Part shown: positions 19,801 through 29,330 of the stretch, piece by piece
Layout of the letters: every line of letters starts with the position of its first letter
Numbering within the stretch: the first letter of the stretch is position 1
Assembly: GCA_041396125.1 (NCBI GenBank)
Contig: JAWKZG010000007.1
Location: 62,001-126,000 of the forward strand
Source: JAWKZG01 sp041396125
Lineage (GTDB): Bacteria; Pseudomonadota; Gammaproteobacteria; Competibacterales; Competibacteraceae
DNA: 64,000 nt
Direction: 5' to 3'
Notes under the pieces: model-generated
Databases searched by the model: none
Seen by the model: only the letters and a program-made list of their open reading frames with translations
Told to the model about the DNA's origin: nothing
Position numbers and translations under genes: made by a program

Positions 19801-20089
19801 AAATACCCTTCAGGAGCAAAATTCTGTGCATTGTGTTACACAATAACGATAGCATTGCGAATGCTGGTTCGCGTAGCTTGGGTGTTCGGGGTTTCCGGTA
19901 TGTTCTTGGCAGCGTATTCGAGCTGTCCTTATTATTTATTATAAGGAAAATATGCCGCAATCATGACCCGTTTATGAGTCAACTGTTTCTGAAATATAGG
20001 AATGAAGCCATTATTGTGAACAAGTACAGGCCTCGACATCTGACAAGCAATCACCCTGATAGCAGATTATTGGTGTATCCCTTCCCCCA

Positions 20090-21043
20090 ATGAACACATC
20101 AAATACATCAAACACCCTGTTGCTTCGGGTCGGTCCCAAAAACAGCGAATGGTGGCTGAATACACTACAGGCGTTGCTGCCTGAGCTGCACTGTCGCTTA
20201 TGGGACACTCCCGGCGATCCGATGGCGGTCCAGTATGCCGCTGTCTGGCGGCCGCCACCGGGCGGGCTGGCGCAGTTTTGGAATCTGCAGGCAGTGTTTT
20301 CCATCGGCGCGGGGGTGGATCATGTGCTGAATGATCCGGCATACCCTGCCGCAGTGCCGTTATTTCGCACGGTTGCGCCGGATCTGACGCAACGCATGAT
20401 CGAATACGTTTTATTGCATGTGTTGCGCTATCACCGTCGTGTGCCTGAACTCGACAGGTTGCAAGCGTGCGGGCAGTGGAAGCAGCTGATCAGTCCTCTG
20501 GCGGCAGATCGGGTGGTCGGTGTGATGGGGCTGGGGCATATCGGTCAGGCGGTCGCGCAGGCCTTGCACGGGATTGGCTTTCAGGTGCGGGGCTGGGCTC
20601 GCTCAACGCATGCGTTGAACGGTATCCAGTGTTTTGCAGGGCAGACACAACTGGCCGGTTTTTTGCGCGACTGTGAGATTCTGGTGTGTCTGCTGCCGCT
20701 AACCGATGCGACCCTCGACATGCTCGATCAACAGGTGTTTTCTGCACTGCCCCGAGGAGCATTCCTGATCAATGTAGGTCGCGGCGAACACCTGGTCGAG
20801 CAGGATCTGTTGCAGGCGCTGAACGAGGGGCAACTGGCCGGTGCAACACTGGATGTTTTCCGGCAGGAACCCTTGCCACCGGAGCACCCGTTCTGGCGGC
20901 AATCCGATTTGACGCTGACGCCGCACGTCGCCAGCCTGATTGACCCGGTGGTTGGCAGCAGGATTCTGGCGCAAAATATCCGCCGCCATTTAGCTGGTGA
21001 TCCACTCTCTGAATTTCGGGTAGACGTGGCGCGCGGCTATTAA
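20090..21043 (+). CDS. ghrA: Glyoxylate/hydroxypyruvate reductase, GhrA-like
   Basis: D-2-hydroxyacid dehydrogenase of 317 residues that reduces glyoxylate or hydroxypyruvate with NAD(P)H. The dinucleotide motif is GVMGLGHIGQAVAQ (about 148-161). The catalytic set is visible: Arg in NVGRGEHL, Glu in RQEPLPPEHP and His in TPHVASL. The overall pattern (IGAGVDHVL, VPLFRTVAP) fits GhrA more than GhrB. No clear ribosome site precedes the ATG. It sits alone on plus. The physiological role is probably disposal of glyoxylate, which the ureidoglycolate lyase at 42.6-43.1 kb would generate; the two genes are far apart. Confidence 0.85.
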   Translation: MNTSNTSNTLLLRVGPKNSEWWLNTLQALLPELHCRLWDTPGDPMAVQYAAVWRPPPGGLAQFWNLQAVFSIGAGVDHVLNDPAYPAAVPLFRTVAPDLTQRMIEYVLLHVLRYHRRVPELDRLQACGQWKQLISPLAADRVVGVMGLGHIGQAVAQALHGIGFQVRGWARSTHALNGIQCFAGQTQLAGFLRDCEILVCLLPLTDATLDMLDQQVFSALPRGAFLINVGRGEHLVEQDLLQALNEGQLAGATLDVFRQEPLPPEHPFWRQSDLTLTPHVASLIDPVVGSRILAQNIRRHLAGDPLSEFRVDVARGY

Positions 21044-21289
21044 TTTAGCTTGATCAGTGACATAAGCGGGCCCGGAAAATTTTTATTTTTCCTGTCACAT
21101 AATATTCACTTTATTAATGGCTTGTTCCTGCGGGAAAATTCAAGGTTTTCCACAAAAGTTGTGGAAAACTCTGGTCTTGACAAGCCGCCCAGTCATTGCG
21201 GCTGCGCGCTTCTGTTAGAATGGGGAAAAAATCATCAACCACCATTGGACAGATTCTGGCTACAGATTCTGATTATCAGGAGTCGTCTT

Positions 21290-21580
21290 ATGCTGCTGTT
21301 AAAACCTTGTTGCGAACATTGCGGATGCAATTTACCGCCGGATTCGCAGGACGCACGGATTTGCTCGTTCGAGTGTACATTCTGTGCTCACTGCGTAGAG
21401 ATCGTATTGCATAATGTCTGCCCGAATTGTGGTGGCGGCCTGGAGCGGCGGCCGGTTCGTCCACAGGCCAAACTGGCCCAATTCCCCGCCAGTACGGAGC
21501 GCAAGCACAAACCGGTCGAGCCGGAGCAACAGGCTGCATTGATTGCCAAACTGGGCGCTATCCCGCCTGCTAAACGTTAA
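21290..21580 (+). CDS. DUF1272 cysteine-rich small protein
   Basis: A 96-residue protein. The frame is open from 21050, but the ATG at 21290 has an AGGAG site about 8 bases upstream and begins MLLLKPCCEHCG as the family does. Cysteines occur as CCEHCGC, CSFECTFCAHC and CPNCGG, a double zinc-ribbon-like pattern. The C-terminal 40 residues are Lys/Pro/Gln-rich and less conserved. No function is known for DUF1272; zinc binding is inferred. Confidence 0.85.
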   Translation: MLLLKPCCEHCGCNLPPDSQDARICSFECTFCAHCVEIVLHNVCPNCGGGLERRPVRPQAKLAQFPASTERKHKPVEPEQQAALIAKLGAIPPAKR

Positions 21581-21612
21581 GAATCTGTAGCAGATTCAGA
21601 ATCGGCCGTTTG

Positions 21613-22680
21613 TTATCCGGTGCTGTCGGGTGCTTCGTCCTGGGTATCTGCAGCGCGCTGCCGTGCCGTCAGTTCCGTCTGGGCCTGGGCTAGTGCCTGC
21701 TGCAGTTGCTGGCGTTCCTGAGCGCATTGCTCAAGTTGTTGCTGCAGCACCGCATTGGCCCGGATCAGGCTTTCTTTGGTCTGCTGCTGCTCCTGCAGAT
21801 GCTGCTCGATGTCCGCCAGCCGCGCCTGGGTGGCGCGCGTCTGTTCGCTGAGTGTCGCGTTTTTTGTTTGTGCCTCCAGCAGTGCTGTCTGCAATTGTGC
21901 CAGCTGAATCTGCCACTGTTGCTGTTGTTCCTGCTGTGTCTGTTGTTGTTCCTGGCGACGCTGTTCAGCAGTTTGCAACAGCTCGCTCCAGTGTTGTTCC
22001 CGCTGCCGGTGCTCGGCGCGTAATTCCTCCAGGTGTTGACGCCAGTGCTGTGCACTGGCTTGCTGGCGCGCGCGCTCTTGTTGTAACTGCTCGCGGGCCT
22101 CCTCGCGACAGGCCGCAAGCCTTGCATTGTGCTCGTTGTGCGTTTGGGCTAAAGTCTGTTCACAGGTTTTCAGCGTTTGCTGCAGGGCCTGCCTTTGCTG
22201 CTGGAGTTCGGCACAGTGGATCTGCAAGGATTGGGCAGTGCCTCTAGCCTGCTGCAGTTCCTCGTCACTGACCTGCAGACGGGTGTTTAGCGTTTGTAAG
22301 GCGTGCTCTTTGCGGTCGAGCTCCTGTTCCAGTTCATGGCTTTGTGCCAGGGCGGTATCGCGTTCCTGCAAGACCTGTTCGCGTGCTTGCTGGAGTTCTT
22401 CCCGATAGTGTGCAAAGGTATTTTCGGCCTGCTCCAGCGCGCTCTGCCAAAAGACTTCCAGGGCCGGCAGTAAATTTTGCGGGATGGCAGGCGGCAAGCG
22501 ATTGACTTGTGTGTCTTCTGACCGTTCGTTCTGCCAGCGTTTCAGGTGCGCGGAAATGGTGGTATTGCTGCCGGTGCCAAGGAATTCCCTGATACGCTGT
22601 ATGGTGGGTGCCTCGCCACGGGAGAGCAGGGCGGTGGCGGCGGTTTTGACATCGTCAAAGCTGATTCCAGTACGGGCCAT
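21613..22680 (-). CDS. KfrA-like DNA-binding protein with long coiled coil
   Basis: A 355-residue protein with an N-terminal helix-turn-helix resembling the KfrA N-terminal domain (MARTGISFDDVKTAATALLS, then TIQRIREFLGTGSNTTIS) and a very long Gln/Glu-rich coiled coil from about residue 85 to 345. KfrA proteins of plasmids bind their own operator and form filaments that aid segregation; chromosomal homologues are unexplained. No plasmid gene is nearby. It converges with the DUF1272 gene with only 32 bases between stops. Start at 22680 is supported by the family beginning. Confidence 0.82.
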   Translation of the reverse strand: MARTGISFDDVKTAATALLSRGEAPTIQRIREFLGTGSNTTISAHLKRWQNERSEDTQVNRLPPAIPQNLLPALEVFWQSALEQAENTFAHYREELQQAREQVLQERDTALAQSHELEQELDRKEHALQTLNTRLQVSDEELQQARGTAQSLQIHCAELQQQRQALQQTLKTCEQTLAQTHNEHNARLAACREEAREQLQQERARQQASAQHWRQHLEELRAEHRQREQHWSELLQTAEQRRQEQQQTQQEQQQQWQIQLAQLQTALLEAQTKNATLSEQTRATQARLADIEQHLQEQQQTKESLIRANAVLQQQLEQCAQERQQLQQALAQAQTELTARQRAADTQDEAPDSTG

Positions 22681-22780
22681 GGCTGATTCGCTGTAATAAT
22701 TAAAATGATGTTGTTGCTATCACTTCACTCAATGCTAGCTATATTAATATTTTTTTCTGATCGAGCGCGGGGGAACTGCT

Positions 22781-23677
22781 GTGAAATCTGAACCCAATGT
22801 GTTGGGGATCGATCATCCTGTTATTGCCGCCCGGGAGCTGGAGCGCGCCTGCCATGTTTATGAACGCTTAGGCTTTACACTGTCGCCGCGTGGACAGCAC
22901 CCCTGGGGTACCGCCAATCACCTTATCATGTTCCAGCGTGATTTCATTGAGCTGCTGGGTGTTTATGATTCCGCGCTGCTGAGTCAGGAAATCAGTCCGA
23001 ACAGTCTGGTCTATAGTGGTTTCGTGCGGGATTTTCTGGCTCGACGCGAAGGCTTTTCGCTGATGGCCCTGCACAGCGATAACATCGAGCGTGATCAGCA
23101 GCGTATCGAGGCGCGTGGGCTGGACACCGCCAGGCGTATCGAATTCCGTCGTGCTGTGGTTTTGCCGGATGGCGGCCAGGACGAAGCCGTCGTGTCGCTG
23201 GCGATGCTGATCCAGCCCGCATATCCCAATCTGTCAACCTTCATCTGTCAGCAGCACAAACCGCACCTGGTCTGGGTGCCGGCTTGGCGAGAGCATCCGA
23301 ACAAGGCAGACGGTATTCGCGGGGTGACCTATGTGGCCGATGAGCCGGACGCGGTGATTGGGTATTATCAGGCTCTGTATGGCGCAGAACGGGTACACCG
23401 GACCATGTCCGGACTGGAAGTGAATACGCCTAATGGCACAATCACTATATTGTCCAGCGCTGTGGTCGGCAGTCGTTACCCCGAATTTGAAGGACTTTTG
23501 CCGGCTCCGGAGGATCGCCCTTGCGGTATCGCGATGTCCGTCCATACGCAGGATTTAAACGCTGCTATGGATTGTCTGGTCAGGGCGGGAGTGCCTTTTG
23601 TCAGGAGCCGTGATAACACTGTCCGGGTCGGGCCGGAGCATGCTTACGGTATTGTGCTGGAACTGGTTGGGGATTGA
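22781..23677 (+). CDS. VOC superfamily protein (glyoxalase-like, two modules)
   Basis: A 298-residue vicinal-oxygen-chelate protein starting at GTG (22781). The first module opens with GIDHPVIAARELERACHVYERLGFTLSPRGQHPWGTANHLIMF, in several short blocks, the Glyoxalase_3 pattern; the second begins near residue 180 (IRGVTYVADEPDAVIGYY) and ends with PEHAYGIVLELVGD. Members include a lyase, dioxygenases and binding proteins, so reaction and substrate are unknown. It is a single gene between KfrA-like and RRM genes. Confidence 0.8.
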   Translation: MKSEPNVLGIDHPVIAARELERACHVYERLGFTLSPRGQHPWGTANHLIMFQRDFIELLGVYDSALLSQEISPNSLVYSGFVRDFLARREGFSLMALHSDNIERDQQRIEARGLDTARRIEFRRAVVLPDGGQDEAVVSLAMLIQPAYPNLSTFICQQHKPHLVWVPAWREHPNKADGIRGVTYVADEPDAVIGYYQALYGAERVHRTMSGLEVNTPNGTITILSSAVVGSRYPEFEGLLPAPEDRPCGIAMSVHTQDLNAAMDCLVRAGVPFVRSRDNTVRVGPEHAYGIVLELVGD

Positions 23678-23746
23678 GTCGCGCTGGTCGTGCCGACGCT
23701 AGAACAACCGACGCAACAGATGTGCGCCGGTTGAAGGGGAGGGGTA

Positions 23747-24034
23747 CTACCAGCGTTTGCCGCCGCCGCCGCGCGGACGGTCAGAGCTCTCGGTTCGTGG
23801 ACGAGCCGCGTTTACCGTGATATTGCGTCCGTCCATGGCATTGCCATTGAGCTGTTTAATGGCTTCTTCGGCTTCATCTTGCTTGGCCATTTCGACAAAT
23901 CCGAAACCTTTGGATTGACCGGAAAACTTGTCTTTAATGATACTGACTTTATCAACCGTTCCATATTGAGCGAAAAGTTGCAGCAGCTCGTCTTCCGAAA
24001 TTTTGTACGGCAGGTTACCAACGTAGATATTCAT
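23747..24034 (-). CDS. RNA-binding protein with one RRM domain
   Basis: A 95-residue protein made of one RNA recognition motif and a short Arg/Gly tail (RPRGGGGKRW). RNP2 is IYVGNLPY (residues 3-10) and RNP1 is KGFGFVEM (about 42-49). Such bacterial Rbp proteins are often cold-induced and bind single-stranded RNA. A gap of about 230 bases separates it from the RimK-like gene upstream on the same strand; this may be its leader, and a shared transcript is possible but not shown. Confidence 0.92.
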   Translation of the reverse strand: MNIYVGNLPYKISEDELLQLFAQYGTVDKVSIIKDKFSGQSKGFGFVEMAKQDEAEEAIKQLNGNAMDGRNITVNAARPRTESSDRPRGGGGKRW

Positions 24035-24267
24035 CGAACAATCTCTAACATGTGCGTTGTTGACACGGCACTAACGAATGACCAACAGCACGCGTCAAAC
24101 GATAGTGATTTGCCACAGCAGGCAAATTCATAACCCCCCGCCCTGGTTCAATATTTTGCAGGTGAGTGAGTGCGCAACAGCAATAAAATTGCGATTAGGT
24201 GCGCCTTGCTGAAAGATTGTATAGGATTTCTGAATGATGCATAGTTTTTTCTATGCGCTATCGGGTT

Positions 24268-25740
24268 TTATAGGCGTTTGCGTTCCATACGCCGCAAAAA
24301 CTCTTCCATCACGTTATGGTACAGGCCGTCTTTCAAGGCCAGATCTTCCACCCCGGCGTCGATATTCGGATTGTCATTGACTTCGATTACAACCACGCCC
24401 TTATCGGTTTGCTTCAGATCGACTCCGTACAGACTGTCGCCGATCAGGTTGGCGGCTTTAAGCGCGGTCTGCAGCACCAGCTCCGGGGTGTCCTCAAGGC
24501 CAAAGGTCTGGAAGCCGCCGCCCTCACTGCCTTTCTTGGAACTGTGATTGTAAATTTGCCAGTGCTGTTTGCTCATAAAATACTGGCAGGCATACAAGGT
24601 TTTTTTATTGAGCACGCCGATACGCCAGTCAAATTCGGTATACAGATACTCCTGTGCCAGTAACAGCTCGGAGGACTTGAACAGTTTCAGTGCCTGGGCA
24701 CGTAATTCGCTGCGTGATTCGACCTTGAACACCCCGCGCGAGAACGAACCGTCCGGGATTTTCAGCACAATCGGGTACTGGATCTGATGATCCACACTGT
24801 CCAGATTGTCACGGCTCAATATCACGGTTTTGGGCGTACTGATGCGATTGGCGCGCAACAGTTCGTCCAGATAAACCTTGTTGGTGCATTTCAGGATGGA
24901 GTCCGGGTCATCGATAACCACCAGGCCTTCTCGCTCGGCTTTCTTGGCGAACTGGTAGGTGTAATGGTCAATCGCCGTGGTTTCGCGGATGAATAAACCA
25001 TCGAATTCACCCAGGCGCGAGAAATCCTTGCGTTCGATCAGTTCCACATCGATGCCGAGGCGGTTGCCAGACCGGATAAATTTTTTCAGGGCGCGGCTGT
25101 CAGATGGCGGCAGCACCTCTTTGGGATTCTGCAGAATAGCCAGATCGTAGCGGTAGCGGCGGCGGGTACGTGGCTTTTGCCAGCGCTTGCTGACGAATGC
25201 CGTCAGGGCGTTGATGAACTGCGTTTCCTGTTCGGGCGACAGGGTCTGCAACTGCAAGGCTTTCACCGCATGCAACCGCCATTTCTTTTCCTGCTGGCGG
25301 AACTCAACCCGCATCAGCGGGGCACGGAATGCATCGAACAGTTGCCGAGCCAGTTCCTGCAGCGGTCGGGAGGCGCATTGACCGAAGAAAATATCCATTT
25401 CCATCACGGTGACCTGCAAGCCGACCGGGCCGACACCAAAGGCGGTTTGTGCCTTGGCATCCAGGTCGTCAAAGTCCAGGCTGTAAATGGCTTTGCGACT
25501 GAGATCGTTGATCGTGCGCACACTGGGCATGATCTTGTGCTGGCGCGCTTCGCCCAATAAGGAACAGTAGTAACCTATGCTCAGATAGCGATAGCTGCGG
25601 CACAGATTCAGTACGTGCAGACCGCGCTCGCGGGCGATTTCCGGTTTATCCAGATAATCCTTGGCGCTGACAATAGGCAGGCGCGGGAATTCGGCTTTCC
25701 AGTCACTCAGCCGGTCGATGATGATCAGATGTTCAGCCAT
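24268..25740 (-). CDS. RimK-like ATP-grasp ligase
   Basis: A 490-residue protein: an N-terminal domain of about 190 residues with a RimK-family leader (IIIDRLSDWKAEF), a linker, then an ATP-grasp ligase domain (about 240-480). ATP-grasp elements visible: KIPDGSFSRGVFKV, LAQEYLYTEFDWRIGV and metal/ATP site VVIEVNDNPNIDAGVED. ATP-grasp enzymes join a carboxylate to an amine through acyl phosphate; RimK adds glutamate to ribosomal protein S6. The long N-terminal domain is not in RimK. I chose the ATG at 25740, which overlaps the end of the GNAT-C39 gene by 8 bases; 25767 is possible. The overlap implies translational coupling and a joint task. Confidence 0.88.
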   Translation of the reverse strand: MAEHLIIIDRLSDWKAEFPRLPIVSAKDYLDKPEIARERGLHVLNLCRSYRYLSIGYYCSLLGEARQHKIMPSVRTINDLSRKAIYSLDFDDLDAKAQTAFGVGPVGLQVTVMEMDIFFGQCASRPLQELARQLFDAFRAPLMRVEFRQQEKKWRLHAVKALQLQTLSPEQETQFINALTAFVSKRWQKPRTRRRYRYDLAILQNPKEVLPPSDSRALKKFIRSGNRLGIDVELIERKDFSRLGEFDGLFIRETTAIDHYTYQFAKKAEREGLVVIDDPDSILKCTNKVYLDELLRANRISTPKTVILSRDNLDSVDHQIQYPIVLKIPDGSFSRGVFKVESRSELRAQALKLFKSSELLLAQEYLYTEFDWRIGVLNKKTLYACQYFMSKQHWQIYNHSSKKGSEGGGFQTFGLEDTPELVLQTALKAANLIGDSLYGVDLKQTDKGVVVIEVNDNPNIDAGVEDLALKDGLYHNVMEEFLRRMERKRL

Positions 25741-26902
25741 CGGCGGTCTGCCGGCGCTGTCGCACAATCACAACCGCTTTCAGCGCCTTGCGACCATATT
25801 GCGCCATACGTTCAAAATCCCGCCGGGGGATTGGCATATTAATCGAATCGGTCACGGTTTCGCCCTCTTCTTCATCAACATAGGGGTCATGGGTGTAAAC
25901 AAAGCGGTCATCGAAGCCGGTGACGATCACCCAGTGCGGGGCACGTTCCCGGTAGATCCGGTAAGAGCTGATCAGCACCAGCGGGATACCGCCCTGGTCG
26001 AATTTTTCCTGCATCGCCTGCACTGGTAAGCGGTCATACTGAAGCGGAACCGGCAGGCTCTGCAGCTGATTCAGCCAGTCTTCCTGCACCAGCCGCATCA
26101 CTTCACGTTTTTCTGTGCTGCGCACACTATTGGCCAGAAACACACCACGTTCGCTGACAAAAATTTCCACATCAAAACCGCGTCGATAGGCAGCCAGCGC
26201 CAGCCCATAAGGGCTGCTGCCACCATGGCCGGAGGTCATGAAAATCGTGGTGGCTTCGCGCCATAATTGTAATTCCAGCCGGCGATCCAGATCTTGTCCG
26301 GATTTTGATCTTGCTTTTGAGTTTGATTTTGAGTCTGATTCTTGCTGTGGAGAAGCCTTCGGACTAAGGGCGCGCATGGCCATTATCAGCACTGCCGGGC
26401 CGCAGGTGAATTCCAGGGTTTGCCGGTAATAGGGCACTTTGCGTAAAGCCGTGCTCAGCTCCGGTGCCAGATGTTTTTCAAAGCGCAGCGCGTCCATGTG
26501 ATCTTCGTAATAGTCCGGCACAACTTTAAACGGTTTATACCCTTTGCGCTGGAACAGCGCCAGTGAGGCTGGATTATCGCGCCGTATTTCCAGCCGCAGC
26601 ACGACACAATCATGCTCCAGTGTCACCTGTTCAGCGGCGTCGACCAGCGCATTGCTGATCTGCTGACCTCGCCAGGCCGGGTCAACTGCAATCGAATACA
26701 GCCGGGCCATAGAGGTACCGCGTGAAAACAGGACCAGCACATAGCCGCGCAGCTGACCGTCCTGTTCATCGACCAACAGCGCCGCGTTGGCTTTGGTCAG
26801 CATATGACGAAAATTGCGCCGGCTTAGACGGTCGGTTTCGAAGCAGTGGTTTTCGAGCGCGGTGAGCGCATCAAGATGGGCGAGGGAAGCGGGTTGCAGC
26901 AT
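25733..26902 (-). CDS. GNAT acetyltransferase - C39-like peptidase fusion
   Basis: A 389-residue two-domain protein. Residues 1-145 are a GNAT N-acetyltransferase (IAVDPAWRGQQISNALV is the acetyl-CoA loop; NPASLALFQRKGYKP the C-terminal motif). Residues 155-375 resemble a C39 papain-like peptidase: Cys167 (TCGPAVL), His323 (PHWVIVTGF) and Asp339 (HDPY). A Ser/Lys/Asp-rich segment (about 180-207) lies inside the peptidase domain. C39 domains usually cut double-glycine leaders of bacteriocins; here there is no transporter. Overlap with the RimK-like gene suggests the pair acetylates, cuts and ligates one peptide or protein target. The function is unknown. Confidence 0.87.
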   Translation of the reverse strand: MLQPASLAHLDALTALENHCFETDRLSRRNFRHMLTKANAALLVDEQDGQLRGYVLVLFSRGTSMARLYSIAVDPAWRGQQISNALVDAAEQVTLEHDCVVLRLEIRRDNPASLALFQRKGYKPFKVVPDYYEDHMDALRFEKHLAPELSTALRKVPYYRQTLEFTCGPAVLIMAMRALSPKASPQQESDSKSNSKARSKSGQDLDRRLELQLWREATTIFMTSGHGGSSPYGLALAAYRRGFDVEIFVSERGVFLANSVRSTEKREVMRLVQEDWLNQLQSLPVPLQYDRLPVQAMQEKFDQGGIPLVLISSYRIYRERAPHWVIVTGFDDRFVYTHDPYVDEEEGETVTDSINMPIPRRDFERMAQYGRKALKAVVIVRQRRQTADG

Positions 26903-27033
26903 GCTGTTAAGGTTCAGAAAACGGTAGCATACGCTTTGTCAGACAAGCGTACCAGTGGGCCGGTCAGAGTGTGCCACGAAGGCTCCGGACCGGCCTGGAC
27001 AGGTAATAGCGCAGGTTATTAGCTGGCGCGGGC

Positions 27034-28416
27034 TTAATCGAATATTTTGCCCGGATTCATAATGCCGTTCGGATCGAAGACCTGTTTCAGCGCCCGCAGA
27101 TAAGTCAGTTCAGTCGCATCGCGGGTATAGTGCAGATAGGGTTTTTTGGTCAGTCCCACTCCGTGTTCAGCCGAGACGCTGCCGCCGAAATCCCGCAGCA
27201 GGCCGAACAGCAGTTCATTGACCTGCTGGCAGCGGGCCACGAACTCTGCCTGCGCCAGCTCGTCCGGCTTCAGAATATTGACATGCAGATTGCCATCACC
27301 GACATGACCGAACCAGAGTACCTCGAACGCCGGATAATTGCGCTGTAGCAGATCATCGCAAGCGCGCATGAAATCGGCCACTTTGGCGACCGGCACAGAA
27401 ATATCGTTTTTATACGGGGTGTACGGGGCGATTGATTCGGAGATGTCTTCGCGCAGCCGCCAGAGATCACGCGCCTGGGTTTCGCTTTCGCTCATCACAC
27501 CATCACTGACCCAGCCCTGTTCACTGCAGTGTTCGAACAGCGCCAGAGCGGTATCCAGCTGGTTTTCGCTGATATTGTCGAACTCTATCAGCACATAATA
27601 GGGGGCTGTCGGTGAGTTGAACGGTGCCGGCACACCGCGTGCGGTAACATGACGCAGGCAGCGATCAGTAAAGCACTCGAACGCATTAAGCTCCAGTTTA
27701 GCGTTGAACTCGCTGAAAACCTGCATGATGCCATCCAGCTCGGGTACGGCCAGCAGCATCACCCGCGGTTCGATCGGGGCCCGGGTCAGGCGCAGGGTCG
27801 CTTCGACAATAAAGCCCAGCGTGCCTTCGCTGCCGATGAACAGATGACGCAGATCGTAACCGGTGGCATTTTTGAGCAGATTTTTATTCAAATCCAGCAG
27901 ATCGCCTTTGCCGGTCACCACTTTCAGACCACTGACCCAGTTGCGGGTCAGGCCGTAGCGGATTACCTTGATACCGCCGGCGTTGGTGGCGATATTGCCG
28001 CCGATCTGACTGGAGCCCCGCGAGCCGAAATCAACCGGGTAAAATAGGCCGTGTTCCCGGGCAAAATCCTGCAGCGTCTGGGTGATAACCCCAGGCTGGC
28101 AACATACGCTGGCCTCGATAGAATCGAAGTGCAGAATGCTGTTCATGCTCTCGAACGACACAATGACCTCGCCGGCCGGTGCCAGCGCACCTCCGCTCAT
28201 GCCGGTGCGACCGCCGGAAGGGACCAGTGCCGTGCCGTGGCTGTTGGCGTAGCGTACCAGCGCCTGCACCTGCTCGATGGACTGCGGAAACACCACGGCA
28301 CCCGGTTGCGGCTGGTGCAGCCGGCTCCAGTCGCGGCCATAGTGAGCCAGGGCGTCGGCGTCGGTTGCCACGCGCGGAAGTAATTGCTTGAGATCGGTAA
28401 TTAGTGTTGCAGTCAT
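27034..28416 (-). CDS. FAD-binding oxidase of the GlcD/D-2-hydroxyglutarate dehydrogenase type
   Basis: A 460-residue flavoprotein of the vanillyl-alcohol-oxidase fold. The FAD domain has PSGGRTGMSGGALAP (about 66-80) and GGNIATNAGGIKVIRYGLTRNW in parts; the C-terminal domain has HVGDGNLHVNI and SAEHGVGLTKKPYL, which carry metal and substrate residues. These enzymes oxidise D-2-hydroxyacids such as D-lactate, glycolate or D-2-hydroxyglutarate. GlcE and GlcF partners are absent, so a single-subunit enzyme is likely. It is divergent from the alpha/beta hydrolase with 65 bases between. Confidence 0.88.
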   Translation of the reverse strand: MTATLITDLKQLLPRVATDADALAHYGRDWSRLHQPQPGAVVFPQSIEQVQALVRYANSHGTALVPSGGRTGMSGGALAPAGEVIVSFESMNSILHFDSIEASVCCQPGVITQTLQDFAREHGLFYPVDFGSRGSSQIGGNIATNAGGIKVIRYGLTRNWVSGLKVVTGKGDLLDLNKNLLKNATGYDLRHLFIGSEGTLGFIVEATLRLTRAPIEPRVMLLAVPELDGIMQVFSEFNAKLELNAFECFTDRCLRHVTARGVPAPFNSPTAPYYVLIEFDNISENQLDTALALFEHCSEQGWVSDGVMSESETQARDLWRLREDISESIAPYTPYKNDISVPVAKVADFMRACDDLLQRNYPAFEVLWFGHVGDGNLHVNILKPDELAQAEFVARCQQVNELLFGLLRDFGGSVSAEHGVGLTKKPYLHYTRDATELTYLRALKQVFDPNGIMNPGKIFD

Positions 28417-28481
28417 GGTTGTTTTGTCGGGAATTGCCTACAATGAGATTCAACAATAAGATTTGTATATTATCGTAAACA

Positions 28482-29330
28482 ATGGACCAATCTGGAAATA
28501 ACACAATATATACCAAGCCGAACGACTCGCATCTTGAGATCCTCAGCTGTTTCCCGCCTCACCCCACCACTAAACCGCCGCTGCTGTTTGTGCATGGTTC
28601 GTTTATCAGCGCCTGGTGCTGGGAAATTAACTTTATGCCGTTTTTCGCCCGCTGCGGTTATCCCTGCTATGCCCTGAGCCTGCGCGGTCACGGTGGCAGT
28701 CATGGCCATGATCGACTGCACTGGCATGGTCTGGATGACTATGTCGACGATGTCGCCCAGGTGGCGCAAGGTATGGAACGCCCTCCCATTCTGATCGGGC
28801 ATTCCATGGGCGGACTGGTGGTGCAAAAATATCTGCACCGCGCCATGGCTGAAAGCGTCGAGGTGCCAGCGATGGCTCTGCTGGCCTCGGTGCCACCGGA
28901 TGGCTTGCTGCCCATGACCTGGTGGCTGAGCATGACCCGACCCTGGCTGATCCATGATATCTACTGGGTGCAGGCCGGTCTGGCCCAGTTTGGTAATTAC
29001 AGTGAAGTCTGTACCGCGCTGTTTTCCGATACGCTGCCAGAAGCCACAGCGCACCATTATCTGGTGCGTACCCAGGCCGAATCGCAACGCGCCTTGCTTG
29101 AAATGAGCAGCTGGTCGCCGCTTCCCGCTATTAATTTTGAACCACCGCCCACCCTGGTGCTGGGTGCCGAGCGCGACGCGCTGGTGCCCTCGTTCATGGT
29201 CGAGGCAACCGCTGAAGCCTATAACACCAGTGCTGAGGTACTGCCGGGTCTGGCGCACATCATGATGCTGGAACGTGACTGGAAAGACGCCGCCCGGCCT
29301 CTGCTGAACTGGCTGGAAACGCTCGAGTGA
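28482..29330 (+). CDS. Alpha/beta hydrolase
   Basis: A 282-residue serine hydrolase. The nucleophile elbow is GHSMGG (about residues 106-111), the oxyanion region is FVHGSFISAWCW, the acid is probably Asp in GAERDALVP and the His is in GLAHIMMLE. No signal peptide. It precedes the methylcrotonyl-CoA carboxylase genes by 80 bases on the same strand, so it may be part of the same operon, perhaps as an acyl-CoA thioesterase or esterase; the substrate is not evident. Confidence 0.87.
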   Translation: MDQSGNNTIYTKPNDSHLEILSCFPPHPTTKPPLLFVHGSFISAWCWEINFMPFFARCGYPCYALSLRGHGGSHGHDRLHWHGLDDYVDDVAQVAQGMERPPILIGHSMGGLVVQKYLHRAMAESVEVPAMALLASVPPDGLLPMTWWLSMTRPWLIHDIYWVQAGLAQFGNYSEVCTALFSDTLPEATAHHYLVRTQAESQRALLEMSSWSPLPAINFEPPPTLVLGAERDALVPSFMVEATAEAYNTSAEVLPGLAHIMMLERDWKDAARPLLNWLETLE

